From Pseudomonadota bacterium (GTDB lineage Bacteria; Pseudomonadota; Gammaproteobacteria; UBA1113), in the NCBI GenBank assembly GCA_021782065.1, contig JAJXVQ010000068.1, positions 1 through 6,270 of the forward strand: a stretch of 6,270 nucleotides of DNA, written 5' to 3'. The notes below the pieces were generated by a model. The model saw only the letters and a list, made by a program, of their open reading frames with translations, did not search any database and was not told the origin of the DNA. Of this stretch, positions 1 to 6,174 are shown in pieces (position 1 is the first letter of the stretch; each line of letters starts with the position of its first letter). Both the position numbers and the translations under genes were made by a program.

Positions 1-2
1 CG

Positions 3-965
3 CTCGATATCTATTCACCACAAGATCGTTTTGTGGAAATGGAATATGAAGGATTTTTTTTAGAATTCACCGTAGGGCTGATACGCGATTCTGTAGAACG
101 CTTTCTTTATAATTTTGGCGCTAAACAATATAGAAATCAGTTTGATGTGTTAAAGCACTACTCTATAGCCTTACACAATGCAGCTAAATTAGCACGCTAT
201 CAGCATTATTTGCTGGACATTAACACCGTGCGAGATACTCTTGCTCCTTTGCTGCAGTTTCAACCTTTGCTACTGCCCGTAGGTTATGAGGGTCATGCCA
301 TTTCATTTATTTATTACGGCCGATATTGGATCAAATGCGATCGCGGCGAAGCGCGTAAAAAACACGGCAGTATAGTCTTGTATAAAATGGCACATCCAGG
401 GCGAGTCACCGCAGATTTTTTAAAGCATATACTGTATACGCCATCGAGTCGCCAGTTTATAGAAGAAGAATTAGAAATATATTTGGGCTTAACGCCGCTG
501 GCACAATTACCTATTAAGGGACAAATCATAGGCAATTGCTCCTGGGCCAATATTGAGGCGAGTCTCCCCGCTTATTTATGGTTATTGTCATATCTACAAA
601 ATCCAGGCGAGGTAAATGATGGCGAGGAAAGTTTGGAGCTGTTTGAGTTTTGGCGGCAATGGGATCAGGATCGTGCTTTAGAAGAATGCATTGCGCGCTT
701 TGAACACGCGAATGCCCCGCGTCGCGCGTCTATAGTGGCATTACTAGCCGATATTTTATTTCAGACCTGCCGCAAAGGCACTCGTTTGGACATAACCCGC
801 GCCGAAAAGATATTACCCATTTTGCTGCATCCCGAATACCGCTATGTGTTAACAACCTATATTGAAACCTATATAGACGGCCTAAGTGATGAACGAGGCA
901 AACCTTTCCACCATTTATTGGATGTGTGCGGCGTAGATATCAAGAAATTGCGAGAAAATGGCTAA
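3..965 (+). CDS. Putative effector-like protein with permuted papain-like Cys/His pattern (5' end outside window)
   Basis: The frame is open to the left edge (320 codons visible). The first in-frame start, a GTG at 33, has no Shine-Dalgarno, so the true start probably lies upstream. Counting from position 3, two conserved-looking blocks stand out: a beta-rich block with GHAISF (His98) followed by KCDRG (Cys112, Asp113), and GNCSWAN (Cys179) at the start of a helix. His followed by a helix-capping NC-type Cys is the order of circularly permuted papain-like folds such as LRAT/YiiX, so a cysteine peptidase or acyl/amide transferase activity is possible. This is inference from motif order. I also associate GNCSW-type motifs with Legionella-type effector proteins, from memory only. 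The C-terminal third is helical, and its last 25 residues (DERGKPFHHLL...) weakly resemble one degenerate ankyrin repeat. No signal peptide or membrane segment is visible in this part. It has no evident functional link to nrdAB. The function is unknown. Confidence 0.7.
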   Translation, partial: LDIYSPQDRFVEMEYEGFFLEFTVGLIRDSVERFLYNFGAKQYRNQFDVLKHYSIALHNAAKLARYQHYLLDINTVRDTLAPLLQFQPLLLPVGYEGHAISFIYYGRYWIKCDRGEARKKHGSIVLYKMAHPGRVTADFLKHILYTPSSRQFIEEELEIYLGLTPLAQLPIKGQIIGNCSWANIEASLPAYLWLLSYLQNPGEVNDGEESLELFEFWRQWDQDRALEECIARFEHANAPRRASIVALLADILFQTCRKGTRLDITRAEKILPILLHPEYRYVLTTYIETYIDGLSDERGKPFHHLLDVCGVDIKKLRENG

Positions 966-1020
966 ATATAGCTCCTGTAAAAATAACTTCTTCCTGCAAA
1001 TTAAATTTTAATTTTCTTGA

Positions 1021-1033
1021 AAACAAATTGATT
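1021..1033 (-). promoter_or_regulatory. Weak IHF-like site in AT-rich leader
   Basis: AAACAAATTGATT matches the reverse complement of the IHF core (WATCAANNNNTTR) at all but one position. It lies in a strongly AT-rich tract (about 980-1060) that includes the AT-only inverted repeat AAATTAAA-T-TTTAATTT at 998-1014. One IHF-like match in AT-rich DNA is expected by chance fairly often, so this is only a candidate for DNA bending upstream of the DnaA boxes. Confidence 0.15.
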
Positions 1034-1073
1034 ATATTTACCAACATAAAAGACAAACCCGTTTTTCTTACAC

Positions 1074-1104
1074 TTATACACAGCTTATACACCGGATATA
1101 CACT
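1074..1104 (+). promoter_or_regulatory. Three tandem DnaA-box-like 9-mers at 11-bp spacing
   Basis: TTATACACA (1074-1082) matches the DnaA box TTATNCACA fully. TTATACACC (1085-1093) matches 8 of 9 and ATATACACT (1096-1104) 7 of 9. All three have the same orientation and start exactly 11 bp apart, so they face one side of the helix. E. coli nrdAB is known to be controlled by DnaA boxes upstream of its promoter, and this array lies just upstream of a candidate -35 for nrdA. It probably couples nrdAB transcription to DnaA-ATP levels. Confidence 0.6.
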
Positions 1105-1132
1105 TGCATTCGGCTTCAAAACCCTTTATCTT
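1104..1132 (+). promoter_or_regulatory. Candidate sigma70 promoter for nrdAB
   Basis: TTGCAT (1104-1109) and TATCTT (1127-1132) are separated by 17 bp, each matching four of six consensus bases. The -10 falls inside the upstream NrdR box, as expected for a repressed promoter, and the -35 abuts the third DnaA-like box. The transcript would carry a leader of about 70 nt before the nrdA ATG. Other weak hexamer pairs exist in this AT-rich stretch, so the exact start is uncertain. Confidence 0.35.
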
Positions 1133-1136
1133 GTAT
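1121..1136. promoter_or_regulatory. NrdR box 1 (upstream)
   Basis: ACCCTTTATCTTGTAT matches 12 of 16 positions of the NrdR box consensus ACACWATATATWGTGT. It starts exactly 31 bp before the second box, the usual spacing of paired NrdR boxes (about three helical turns). NrdR is the ATP-cone repressor of ribonucleotide reductase operons. The overlap with the candidate -10 fits repression. Confidence 0.6.
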
Positions 1137-1151
1137 CTATCACTTTTTAAA

Positions 1152-1167
1152 TAACTATATGTAGTGT
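1152..1167. promoter_or_regulatory. NrdR box 2 (downstream)
   Basis: TAACTATATGTAGTGT matches 13 of 16 positions of ACACWATATATWGTGT, including the full right half TWGTGT. It is paired with the box at 1121. It covers an in-frame GTG (1164), which argues against that codon as the nrdA start. Confidence 0.7.
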
Positions 1168-1198
1168 TTTTTCTGTGCATGATACACTTACTTTTAGC

Positions 1199-1203
1199 GG
1201 AGA
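1199..1203 (+). promoter_or_regulatory. nrdA ribosome binding site
   Basis: GGAGA lies five bases before the ATG at 1209. The alternative in-frame GTG at 1164 has no comparable site and lies within an NrdR box, so this motif fixes the nrdA start. Confidence 0.75.
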
Positions 1204-1208
1204 TTCAA

Positions 1209-4037
1209 ATGGATAGTACAGTTTTAGTCCCCCCAGCCACCAATGAAGAGATGAAAATGTTGCAAAATAATACATTTACGGTTCAACCTGGACAATTACG
1301 AGTCATTCGCCGTAATGGCAAAGTGGTTCCCTATGATCCAGGCAAAATTGCCGTGGCCATGACCAAGGCCTTTTTAGCAACCACTGGCCAAAATAGCCCC
1401 AGCTCTGAAAGCATACACGCCAAGGTTACCTTATTGGTACAAGAGATAGACGAGCGTTTTAAACGCCGTTTAACAGAAAATCCGATTATTCATATTGAAG
1501 ACATTCAAGACCAAGTTGAATTGGCGCTCATGCGCTCCGGCGAGCAAAAAGTAGCTCGTGCCTATGTGTTGTACCGCGAAGAACGCCGTAAGGCACGCGA
1601 ACACACCACTCCCGATCAACCCTTGTTGCACGTTACCTTGGACGATGGACTGCGTGTGCCTTTAGACATGGGCCGCTTACAAGCGCGCGTCAAAGCCGCT
1701 TGCCACGATTTAAAAGATGTAGATCAGAAGGCTATCTTGAAAGACGTAGTGCGCAATCTATTCGATGGCGTCACCTTAGCTGAAGTCAATCACGCTTTGG
1801 TATTAGCAGCCCGTACTCTGATCGAATTAGAGCCTAACTATACTTACGTCACCGCGCGCTTACTTTTAGACGATTTACAAAACGAAGCTCTGGGCTTTTT
1901 AGGCTTAACTGCTCGTCTTTCTCCAGAAGAAATGGCTAAGGCCTATGTGCACTATTTTAAAGCATTCATCGCCCGCGGCATTCAATTAGACCGTTTAGAT
2001 CCGCGCCTACAAGATTTCGATCTAGATCGCTTAGGTCAGGTGTTAATTGCCAATCGCGACCAACAATTTACTTATTTAGGCTTACAAACGCTTTACGATC
2101 GCTATTTTATACATGCCGATGGCGTGCATTACGAATTGCCCCAAGCCTTCTTCATGCGTGTGGCCATGGGTTTGGCTTTAAACGAGCCACAAAAAAATGA
2201 ACGCGCTATTGAATTCTATTTATTGCTGTCTTCCTTCGATTATATGAGTTCCACCCCTACCCTATTTAATTCAGGCACATTGCGTTCGCAATTATCCAGC
2301 TGTTATTTGTCTACCGTTGGTGACGACTTAGACGACATTTATAGCGCCATTAAAGACAATGCTTTGATGTCTAAGTTTGCAGGAGGCCTAGGCAACGATT
2401 GGACACCCGTACGTGCTATGGGCTCTTACATCAAAGGCACCAATGGCAAATCACAAGGCGTAGTCCCTTTTATGGTGGTCGCTAATTACAGCATGGTTGC
2501 CGTGAATCAAGGCGGTAAGCGTAAGGGTGCGGGTTGTGCTTATTTAGAAACCTTTCATAAAGACATCAAAGAATTTCTAGAATTGCGTAAAAATACGGGG
2601 GATGAACGTAGACGCACGCACGATATGAATACCGCTAATTGGATCCCCGATCTCTTCATGAAACGCGTTGTCAATGATCAACCCTTTACGCTATTTTCTC
2701 CAGATGAAACGCCGGAACTACACGATCTATACGGCCAGGCCTTTGAAAAAGCGTATCTGGCTTATGAAGAAAAGGCAAAAGAGGGCTTGATTAAAAATTT
2801 TGAAGTGGTATCCGCCAAAACATTGTGGCGTAAAATGTTATCGCTGTTATTCGAAACGGGCCATCCTTGGGTCACGTTTAAAGATCCCTGCAATATACGC
2901 TCGCCACAACAACACGTAGGCGTAGTGCACAGTTCAAATCTCTGTACTGAAATCACGCTCAATACTTCAAAAGATGAGATTGCCGTCTGTAATTTAGGCA
3001 GCATCAACTTGTCCGCGCATATACGTGATGGCAAGTTAGATATAGAACATTTGCGTAAAACCATCACCACGGCCATGCGCATGTTGGATAACGTCATAGA
3101 TCTTAACTTCTATCCAGTACCACAGGCTAAACATTCCAATTTACGCCATCGCCCGGTGGGTTTGGGATTAATGGGTTTCCAAGATGCCTTGTACAAGTTA
3201 GGCTTAGACTACGAAAGCGATGCAGCCATTACCTTCGCCGATCGTTCCATGGAAGCTATCAGCTTCTACGCAATCAATGCTTCTAGCGACTTGGCTAAAG
3301 AGCGCGGCAGCTACGAAACCTTTGCGGGTTCATTGTGGTCACAAGGTATCTTACCTTTAGATTCTATCGAACTATTAGCCAAAGCACGCGGCGCGGAATA
3401 TTTAACGATGGATCGCAGTTATACATTGGATTGGCAGCAATTACGCGACAAAGTGCAAAAACAAGGTATGCGTAATTCCAATGTCATGGCGATTGCACCT
3501 ACGGCGACTATTTCTAATATAGTTGGGGTCAGTCAATCCATAGAACCTACCTATCAGAACTTGTATGTTAAATCCAATTTGTCGGGTGAATTTACGGTCA
3601 TCAATCCTTACTTGGTGAATGACTTAAAAACCTTGAATTTATGGGATAACGTCATGGTAACGGATCTTAAATATTTTAACGGCAGTGTGAAAGCTATTAC
3701 ACGCATTCCAGAATATTTAAAGAAACGGTACGCTTCTGCCTTTGAAATCGACCCTACTGTTTTAGTACTTGCGGGCGCAAGACGACAGAAATGGTTAGAT
3801 CAATCGCAATCTTTAAATTTATACATGGCGGCCCCTTCCGGTAAAAAACTCGATGATTTATATCGTTTGGCCTGGACCTCGGGATTAAAAACCACGTATT
3901 ATTTGAGATCACTAGGGGCAACCAATGCAGAACGATCCACAATCGCAGATGGCGCATTAAATGCAGTTAAATCAGAGCCTTCGGTTGAACCTAAAGCATG
4001 TTCTATTGATGACCCCGATTGCGAGGCTTGTCAATAA
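1209..4037 (+). CDS. nrdA: Class Ia ribonucleoside-diphosphate reductase, alpha (large) subunit with two ATP-cones
   Basis: NrdA reduces ribonucleoside diphosphates to deoxyribonucleotides in the cytoplasm, using a thiyl radical generated through the NrdB tyrosyl radical. The 942-residue product is longer than E. coli NrdA (761) because it has two N-terminal ATP-cones: cone 1 about residues 30-122 (VIRRNGKVVPYDPGKI), cone 2 about 138-225 (VTLDDGLRVPLD), the second more divergent. Pseudomonas aeruginosa NrdA has this build, and there only the first cone binds dATP. Catalytic residues are all visible: redox pair Cys365 (SSCYLSTV) and Cys594 (AVCNLGS), radical-site NLCTE with Asn577, Cys579 and Glu581, and radical-relay Tyr897-Tyr898. 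The C-terminal tail ends DPDCEACQ, with Cys938/Cys941 as the thioredoxin/glutaredoxin-accessible pair, spaced CxxC rather than the E. coli CxxxxC, plus a nearby Cys931. The start is chosen by the GGAGA site. It is co-transcribed with nrdB, 52 bp downstream, and probably regulated by the DnaA and NrdR sites upstream. Confidence 0.97.
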   Translation: MDSTVLVPPATNEEMKMLQNNTFTVQPGQLRVIRRNGKVVPYDPGKIAVAMTKAFLATTGQNSPSSESIHAKVTLLVQEIDERFKRRLTENPIIHIEDIQDQVELALMRSGEQKVARAYVLYREERRKAREHTTPDQPLLHVTLDDGLRVPLDMGRLQARVKAACHDLKDVDQKAILKDVVRNLFDGVTLAEVNHALVLAARTLIELEPNYTYVTARLLLDDLQNEALGFLGLTARLSPEEMAKAYVHYFKAFIARGIQLDRLDPRLQDFDLDRLGQVLIANRDQQFTYLGLQTLYDRYFIHADGVHYELPQAFFMRVAMGLALNEPQKNERAIEFYLLLSSFDYMSSTPTLFNSGTLRSQLSSCYLSTVGDDLDDIYSAIKDNALMSKFAGGLGNDWTPVRAMGSYIKGTNGKSQGVVPFMVVANYSMVAVNQGGKRKGAGCAYLETFHKDIKEFLELRKNTGDERRRTHDMNTANWIPDLFMKRVVNDQPFTLFSPDETPELHDLYGQAFEKAYLAYEEKAKEGLIKNFEVVSAKTLWRKMLSLLFETGHPWVTFKDPCNIRSPQQHVGVVHSSNLCTEITLNTSKDEIAVCNLGSINLSAHIRDGKLDIEHLRKTITTAMRMLDNVIDLNFYPVPQAKHSNLRHRPVGLGLMGFQDALYKLGLDYESDAAITFADRSMEAISFYAINASSDLAKERGSYETFAGSLWSQGILPLDSIELLAKARGAEYLTMDRSYTLDWQQLRDKVQKQGMRNSNVMAIAPTATISNIVGVSQSIEPTYQNLYVKSNLSGEFTVINPYLVNDLKTLNLWDNVMVTDLKYFNGSVKAITRIPEYLKKRYASAFEIDPTVLVLAGARRQKWLDQSQSLNLYMAAPSGKKLDDLYRLAWTSGLKTTYYLRSLGATNAERSTIADGALNAVKSEPSVEPKACSIDDPDCEACQ

Positions 4038-4072
4038 AAGCGGCTCGGAAAATTTTTGATATATACTTATAA

Positions 4073-4080
4073 AGAGAGAG
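4073..4080 (+). promoter_or_regulatory. nrdB ribosome binding site (weak)
   Basis: AGAGAGAG ends nine bases before the nrdB ATG. It is the only purine-rich Shine-Dalgarno-like tract in the 52-bp nrdA-nrdB gap. Nearby in-frame ATGs (4099, 4111, 4120, 4129) have no better site. The gap shows no terminator, which fits a two-gene operon. Confidence 0.4.
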
Positions 4081-4089
4081 ATTAAATAA

Positions 4090-5214
4090 ATGACTGAAAT
4101 GACCACACAGATGGAGACAATGAATGCCATGCAAAACTTACCCCACGGCGGTTCTACCGGTTTAGAAGAAATTGAAATGGGTGCAACACGCATCCAAGTC
4201 GACGATAAACGCATCATTAATTGTCGCGCCGATCTCAATCAATTGGTGCCTTTTAAATACGACTGGGCCTGGAAAAAATATTTAGATGCTTGCGCCAATC
4301 ATTGGATGCCGCAAGAAATTAATATGTCGGCTGATTTAGCATTGTGGAAAAGTACAGATGGTTTAACCGAAGACGAACGTCTAATCATTGAGCGTAATTT
4401 AGGATTTTTCTCCACCGCCGATTCACTGGTTGCAAATAACTTAGTCTTAGCCGTATATAGACTTATCACCAACCCTGAATGCAGGCAATATTTATTACGC
4501 CAAGCCTTTGAAGAAGCCTTACATACTCATGCTTATCAATACGTCATCGAAAGCTTAGGCCTAGACGAAGCCGAGGTCTTCAATATGTACCGCGAAATTC
4601 CCAGCGTGGCCCGTAAATCAGTGTGGGCATTAAAATACACGCAAAGCCTAGGTGACCCTACATTCCAAACAGGCACTCCCGAAAACGATCGCCGCTTATT
4701 GCGCGATTTAATTGCTTTTTATGTAGTCTTTGAAGGCATTTTCTTTTACGTAGGTTTCACGCAAATATTGTCCATGGGACGACGCAATAAAATGGCGGGC
4801 ACCTCCGAGCAATTCCAATACATTCTACGCGATGAATCTATGCATTTGAATTTTGGCATAGATGTGATCAATCAAATTAAGATTGAAAACCCCCATTTGT
4901 GGACTGCTGAAATGCAACAAGAAGCGATCAGTATGATTAAAGAAGGCGTAGCCTTGGAATACCAATACGCTATAGACACTATGCCGCGCGGCATTTTGGG
5001 TATGAACGCTGAAATGTTTAAAGAGTATTTGCAATTTATCGCCAACCGCAGGCTGGTACAAATCGGTTTAAATGAACAATATCCCGGTGCTCAAAACCCA
5101 TTCCCCTGGATGAGCGAAGTGTTGGACCTGAAAAAAGAAAAGAATTTCTTTGAAACCCGTGTTATTGAATATCAAACCGGCGGTACTTTGAGCTGGGATG
5201 ATGATGAGGAGTAA
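4090..5214 (+). CDS. nrdB: Class Ia ribonucleoside-diphosphate reductase, beta (small, radical) subunit
   Basis: NrdB carries the diiron centre and stable tyrosyl radical that activate NrdA. The 374-residue length equals that of the E. coli family. The ferritin-like ligand set is complete: Asp111 (STADS), Glu142 and His145 with radical Tyr149 (EALHTHAY), Glu215 ([11 protein letters not shown]), and Glu249 and His252 (RDESMH). Spacings match E. coli (115/118/122 and 204/238/241), so this is a tyrosyl-radical enzyme and not a Tyr-less variant. The acidic C-terminal tail ([12 protein letters not shown]) is the expected NrdA-docking peptide, and Tyr361 is a likely counterpart of the E. coli radical-relay Tyr356 (inferred from position). 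The gene follows nrdA by 52 bp without a terminator. No yfaE-type ferredoxin gene follows in the window; a hairpin and IS debris come instead. Confidence 0.97.
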   Translation: MTEMTTQMETMNAMQNLPHGGSTGLEEIEMGATRIQVDDKRIINCRADLNQLVPFKYDWAWKKYLDACANHWMPQEINMSADLALWKSTDGLTEDERLIIERNLGFFSTADSLVANNLVLAVYRLITNPECRQYLLRQAFEEALHTHAYQYVIESLGLDEAEVFNMYREIPSVARKSVWALKYTQSLGDPTFQTGTPENDRRLLRDLIAFYVVFEGIFFYVGFTQILSMGRRNKMAGTSEQFQYILRDESMHLNFGIDVINQIKIENPHLWTAEMQQEAISMIKEGVALEYQYAIDTMPRGILGMNAEMFKEYLQFIANRRLVQIGLNEQYPGAQNPFPWMSEVLDLKKEKNFFETRVIEYQTGGTLSWDDDEE

Positions 5215-5291
5215 GCCTGTCATTGGAATTTACTTCAGAGGACGCAGTGCATCCTAAACATAATACAATGGCAGCGTATAGTTAGACCCAC

Positions 5292-5325
5292 ATTCCGCAC
5301 AAAAATGTGCGTAATTTGATTTTTT
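5292..5325 (+). terminator. Probable nrdAB terminator hairpin
   Basis: CGCACA (5296-5301) and TGTGCG (5306-5311) form a perfect six-pair stem closing an AAAA loop. After one mismatch the stem extends by ATT/AAT (5292-5294 with 5313-5315). Six Ts follow at 5320-5325, displaced several bases from the stem base, so termination may be imperfect. It lies about 80 bp after the nrdB stop and has a nearly symmetric stem. Confidence 0.5.
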
Positions 5326-5345
5326 CTGTTTATTCTGGTTAAAAT
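5316..5345 (+). promoter_or_regulatory. Candidate promoter downstream of nrdB
   Basis: TTGATT (5316-5321) and TAAAAT (5340-5345, five of six) are separated by 18 bp. The pair starts in the terminator T-run and would drive the short ORF at 5398, which has a strong Shine-Dalgarno. It is AT-rich sequence, so a chance match is possible. Confidence 0.3.
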
Positions 5346-5397
5346 AAATGTGCAAGGTATATTGAAATTATGAGATATTTGGATAAAGGAGAAAACA

Positions 5398-5454
5398 ATG
5401 GAAACTAAACCCAGCCCGAGTTATGGGTTGTATAAAAGGCAGCTGATGCAGTAA
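5398..5454 (+). CDS. 18-codon ORF with strong Shine-Dalgarno; leader peptide or orphaned gene start
   Basis: AAAGGAG (5385-5391) sits six bases before the ATG, the best ribosome binding site in the window, and a promoter-like pair lies upstream. The reading frame METKPSPSYGLYKRQLMQ then stops at 5452, with no continuation in the other two frames. I do not recognise the peptide. The good start signals with almost no coding length suggest the 5' end of a gene whose body was lost when the IS982 sequence arrived, or a short leader or small protein. No hydrophobic segment is present. Confidence 0.3.
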   Translation: METKPSPSYGLYKRQLMQ

Positions 5455-5489
5455 CATATTGAAAATTCTAGACAAAAATAAATTTCGAC

Positions 5490-6045
5490 ATGAATACTAT
5501 GCACCAGCGGGCCACCATTTTCTGCCCAATGGATGATTTTTGCAAGGAGTTTGATAAGCATTCAGAACAATTCTTACTGCTGACATCTACTCCCCCCTCA
5601 TCAACATGGCCCTGCCTGTGGTTTAACAACCAGTGAAATAATGACCATTCTCATTATGTTTCATATGATCCGATTCCGGGATTTTAAGACTTTCTATTTA
5701 AAACGTAGCCGAAGGCATAAGGTTTTTGATGAGATTGCCGAATATGGAAAAACCTCGGTGGGATGGTTTTTTGGCTTAAAAATGCATATTGTGGTGAATA
5801 ATCAAGGCCAACTTATAGCCTTCAAAATAGCCCAAGGAAATAAGCATGATGTAAGCGAAGTAGTCTCTTTGCTCGAAGGTTTATCGGGCCTTAGCTTTGG
5901 GGATAAGGGATATATTGGGAAAAAAATATTTGAAGAGCTGCTATCAAAAGGGATGAAACTTATCACCCGAAAGCGCAAAAATATGAAAGAAGAAATACCT
6001 TTAAATGCGTATGAAAAACAATTATTAAACCAACGAGGAATTGTG
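5490..6045 (+). pseudogene. IS982-family transposase remnant, frameshifted, internally deleted and 3' truncated
   Basis: The N-terminus reads from the ATG at 5490 (TIFCPMDDFCKEF, the typical IS982 opening) but runs to a stop at 5634. The next family block (GLTTSEIMTILIMFH) is one base out of frame, and the switch falls at the C6 run 5592-5597, consistent with a one-base indel. A second lesion at about 5700-5712 joins FKTFYLK directly to RRHKVF, removing by family comparison from memory some 60-70 residues including the first catalytic Asp (the FIDSTPL region). HKVF...GKTSVGWFFGLKMHIV and FGDKGYIGKK (second catalytic Asp, codon 5902-5904) are intact. The C-terminal part after LLNQRGIV is gone, replaced by IS256-like sequence. 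The enzyme cannot be active. I could not define the IS982 terminal repeats. Confidence 0.85.
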
Positions 6046-6174
6046 AACACTACCAATAAATGGGAAGAATTATCGACTTTTTTTAAATATTCCGCTGAAA
6101 TCCGTAGGTTAATTTACACAACAAATGCCATTGAGGGGTTCCATGGTAGTGTTCACGTAACTGTGTCAAAATAA
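5641..6174 (+). CDS. Chimeric transposase ORF (IS982 core fused to IS256 C-terminal segment), non-functional
   Basis: The 177-codon ORF opens at the ATG inside SEIMTILI, so its start is an internal codon of the IS982 gene with no Shine-Dalgarno. Residues 1-21 and 22-135 are two IS982 pieces around an in-frame deletion. Residues about 138-168 (KWEELSTFFKYSAEIRRL, then IYTTNAIEGFH) are the IS256/Mutator block that carries the third catalytic acidic residue. The last nine residues (GSVHVTVSK) are read out of an IS terminal repeat. The open frame is a product of successive rearrangements and is unlikely to be a real protein, but automated annotation may call it a transposase. Confidence 0.6.
   Translation: MTILIMFHMIRFRDFKTFYLKRSRRHKVFDEIAEYGKTSVGWFFGLKMHIVVNNQGQLIAFKIAQGNKHDVSEVVSLLEGLSGLSFGDKGYIGKKIFEELLSKGMKLITRKRKNMKEEIPLNAYEKQLLNQRGIVNTTNKWEELSTFFKYSAEIRRLIYTTNAIEGFHGSVHVTVSK
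6046..6144 (+). pseudogene. IS256/Mutator-family transposase fragment (catalytic Glu region)
   Basis: About 30 codons, from around NKWEEL to NAIEGFH, correspond to the conserved C-terminal DDE block of IS256-type transposases, where the sequence normally continues R-Q-(L/I)-R-K. Here it breaks directly after the His codon (6142-6144), where a terminal-repeat-like sequence begins. The left junction with IS982 lies near 6046-6055. Both ends are therefore broken, and only the segment with the catalytic Glu survives. Confidence 0.8.

Noticed and set aside
33..35. GTG at 33 as the start of the first gene
   Set aside because: The frame is open to the window edge and no Shine-Dalgarno precedes the GTG, so the gene is treated as 5' partial.
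998..1014. AT-only inverted repeat AAATTAAA-T-TTTAATTT after the first gene as a terminator
   Set aside because: Stem has no G-C pairs and a one-base loop, and the following T-run is short; base-composition effect is more likely.
926..1150. 74-codon plus-strand ORF between the first gene and nrdA
   Set aside because: It overlaps the end of the upstream gene, has no ribosome binding site, gives a low-complexity product from AT-rich DNA, and covers the DnaA and NrdR sites.
1164..1208. Upstream GTG start that would add 15 residues to NrdA
   Set aside because: No Shine-Dalgarno, the codon lies inside an NrdR box, and the ATG at 1209 has GGAGA at proper spacing.
2762..3097. 111-codon minus-strand ORF inside nrdA (also others at 314-550, 3754-3957, 3972-4238, 4825-5061)
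   Set aside because: Antisense shadows of clearly conserved coding sequence, with no recognisable protein pattern or start signals.
4038..4089. Terminator or small gene between nrdA and nrdB
   Set aside because: Only 52 bp, no stable hairpin with T-run and no ORF; consistent with an operon gap.
5802..6056. 84-codon minus-strand ORF
   Set aside because: Mirror of the IS982 transposase remnant; product rich in F/S/P typical of antisense reading.
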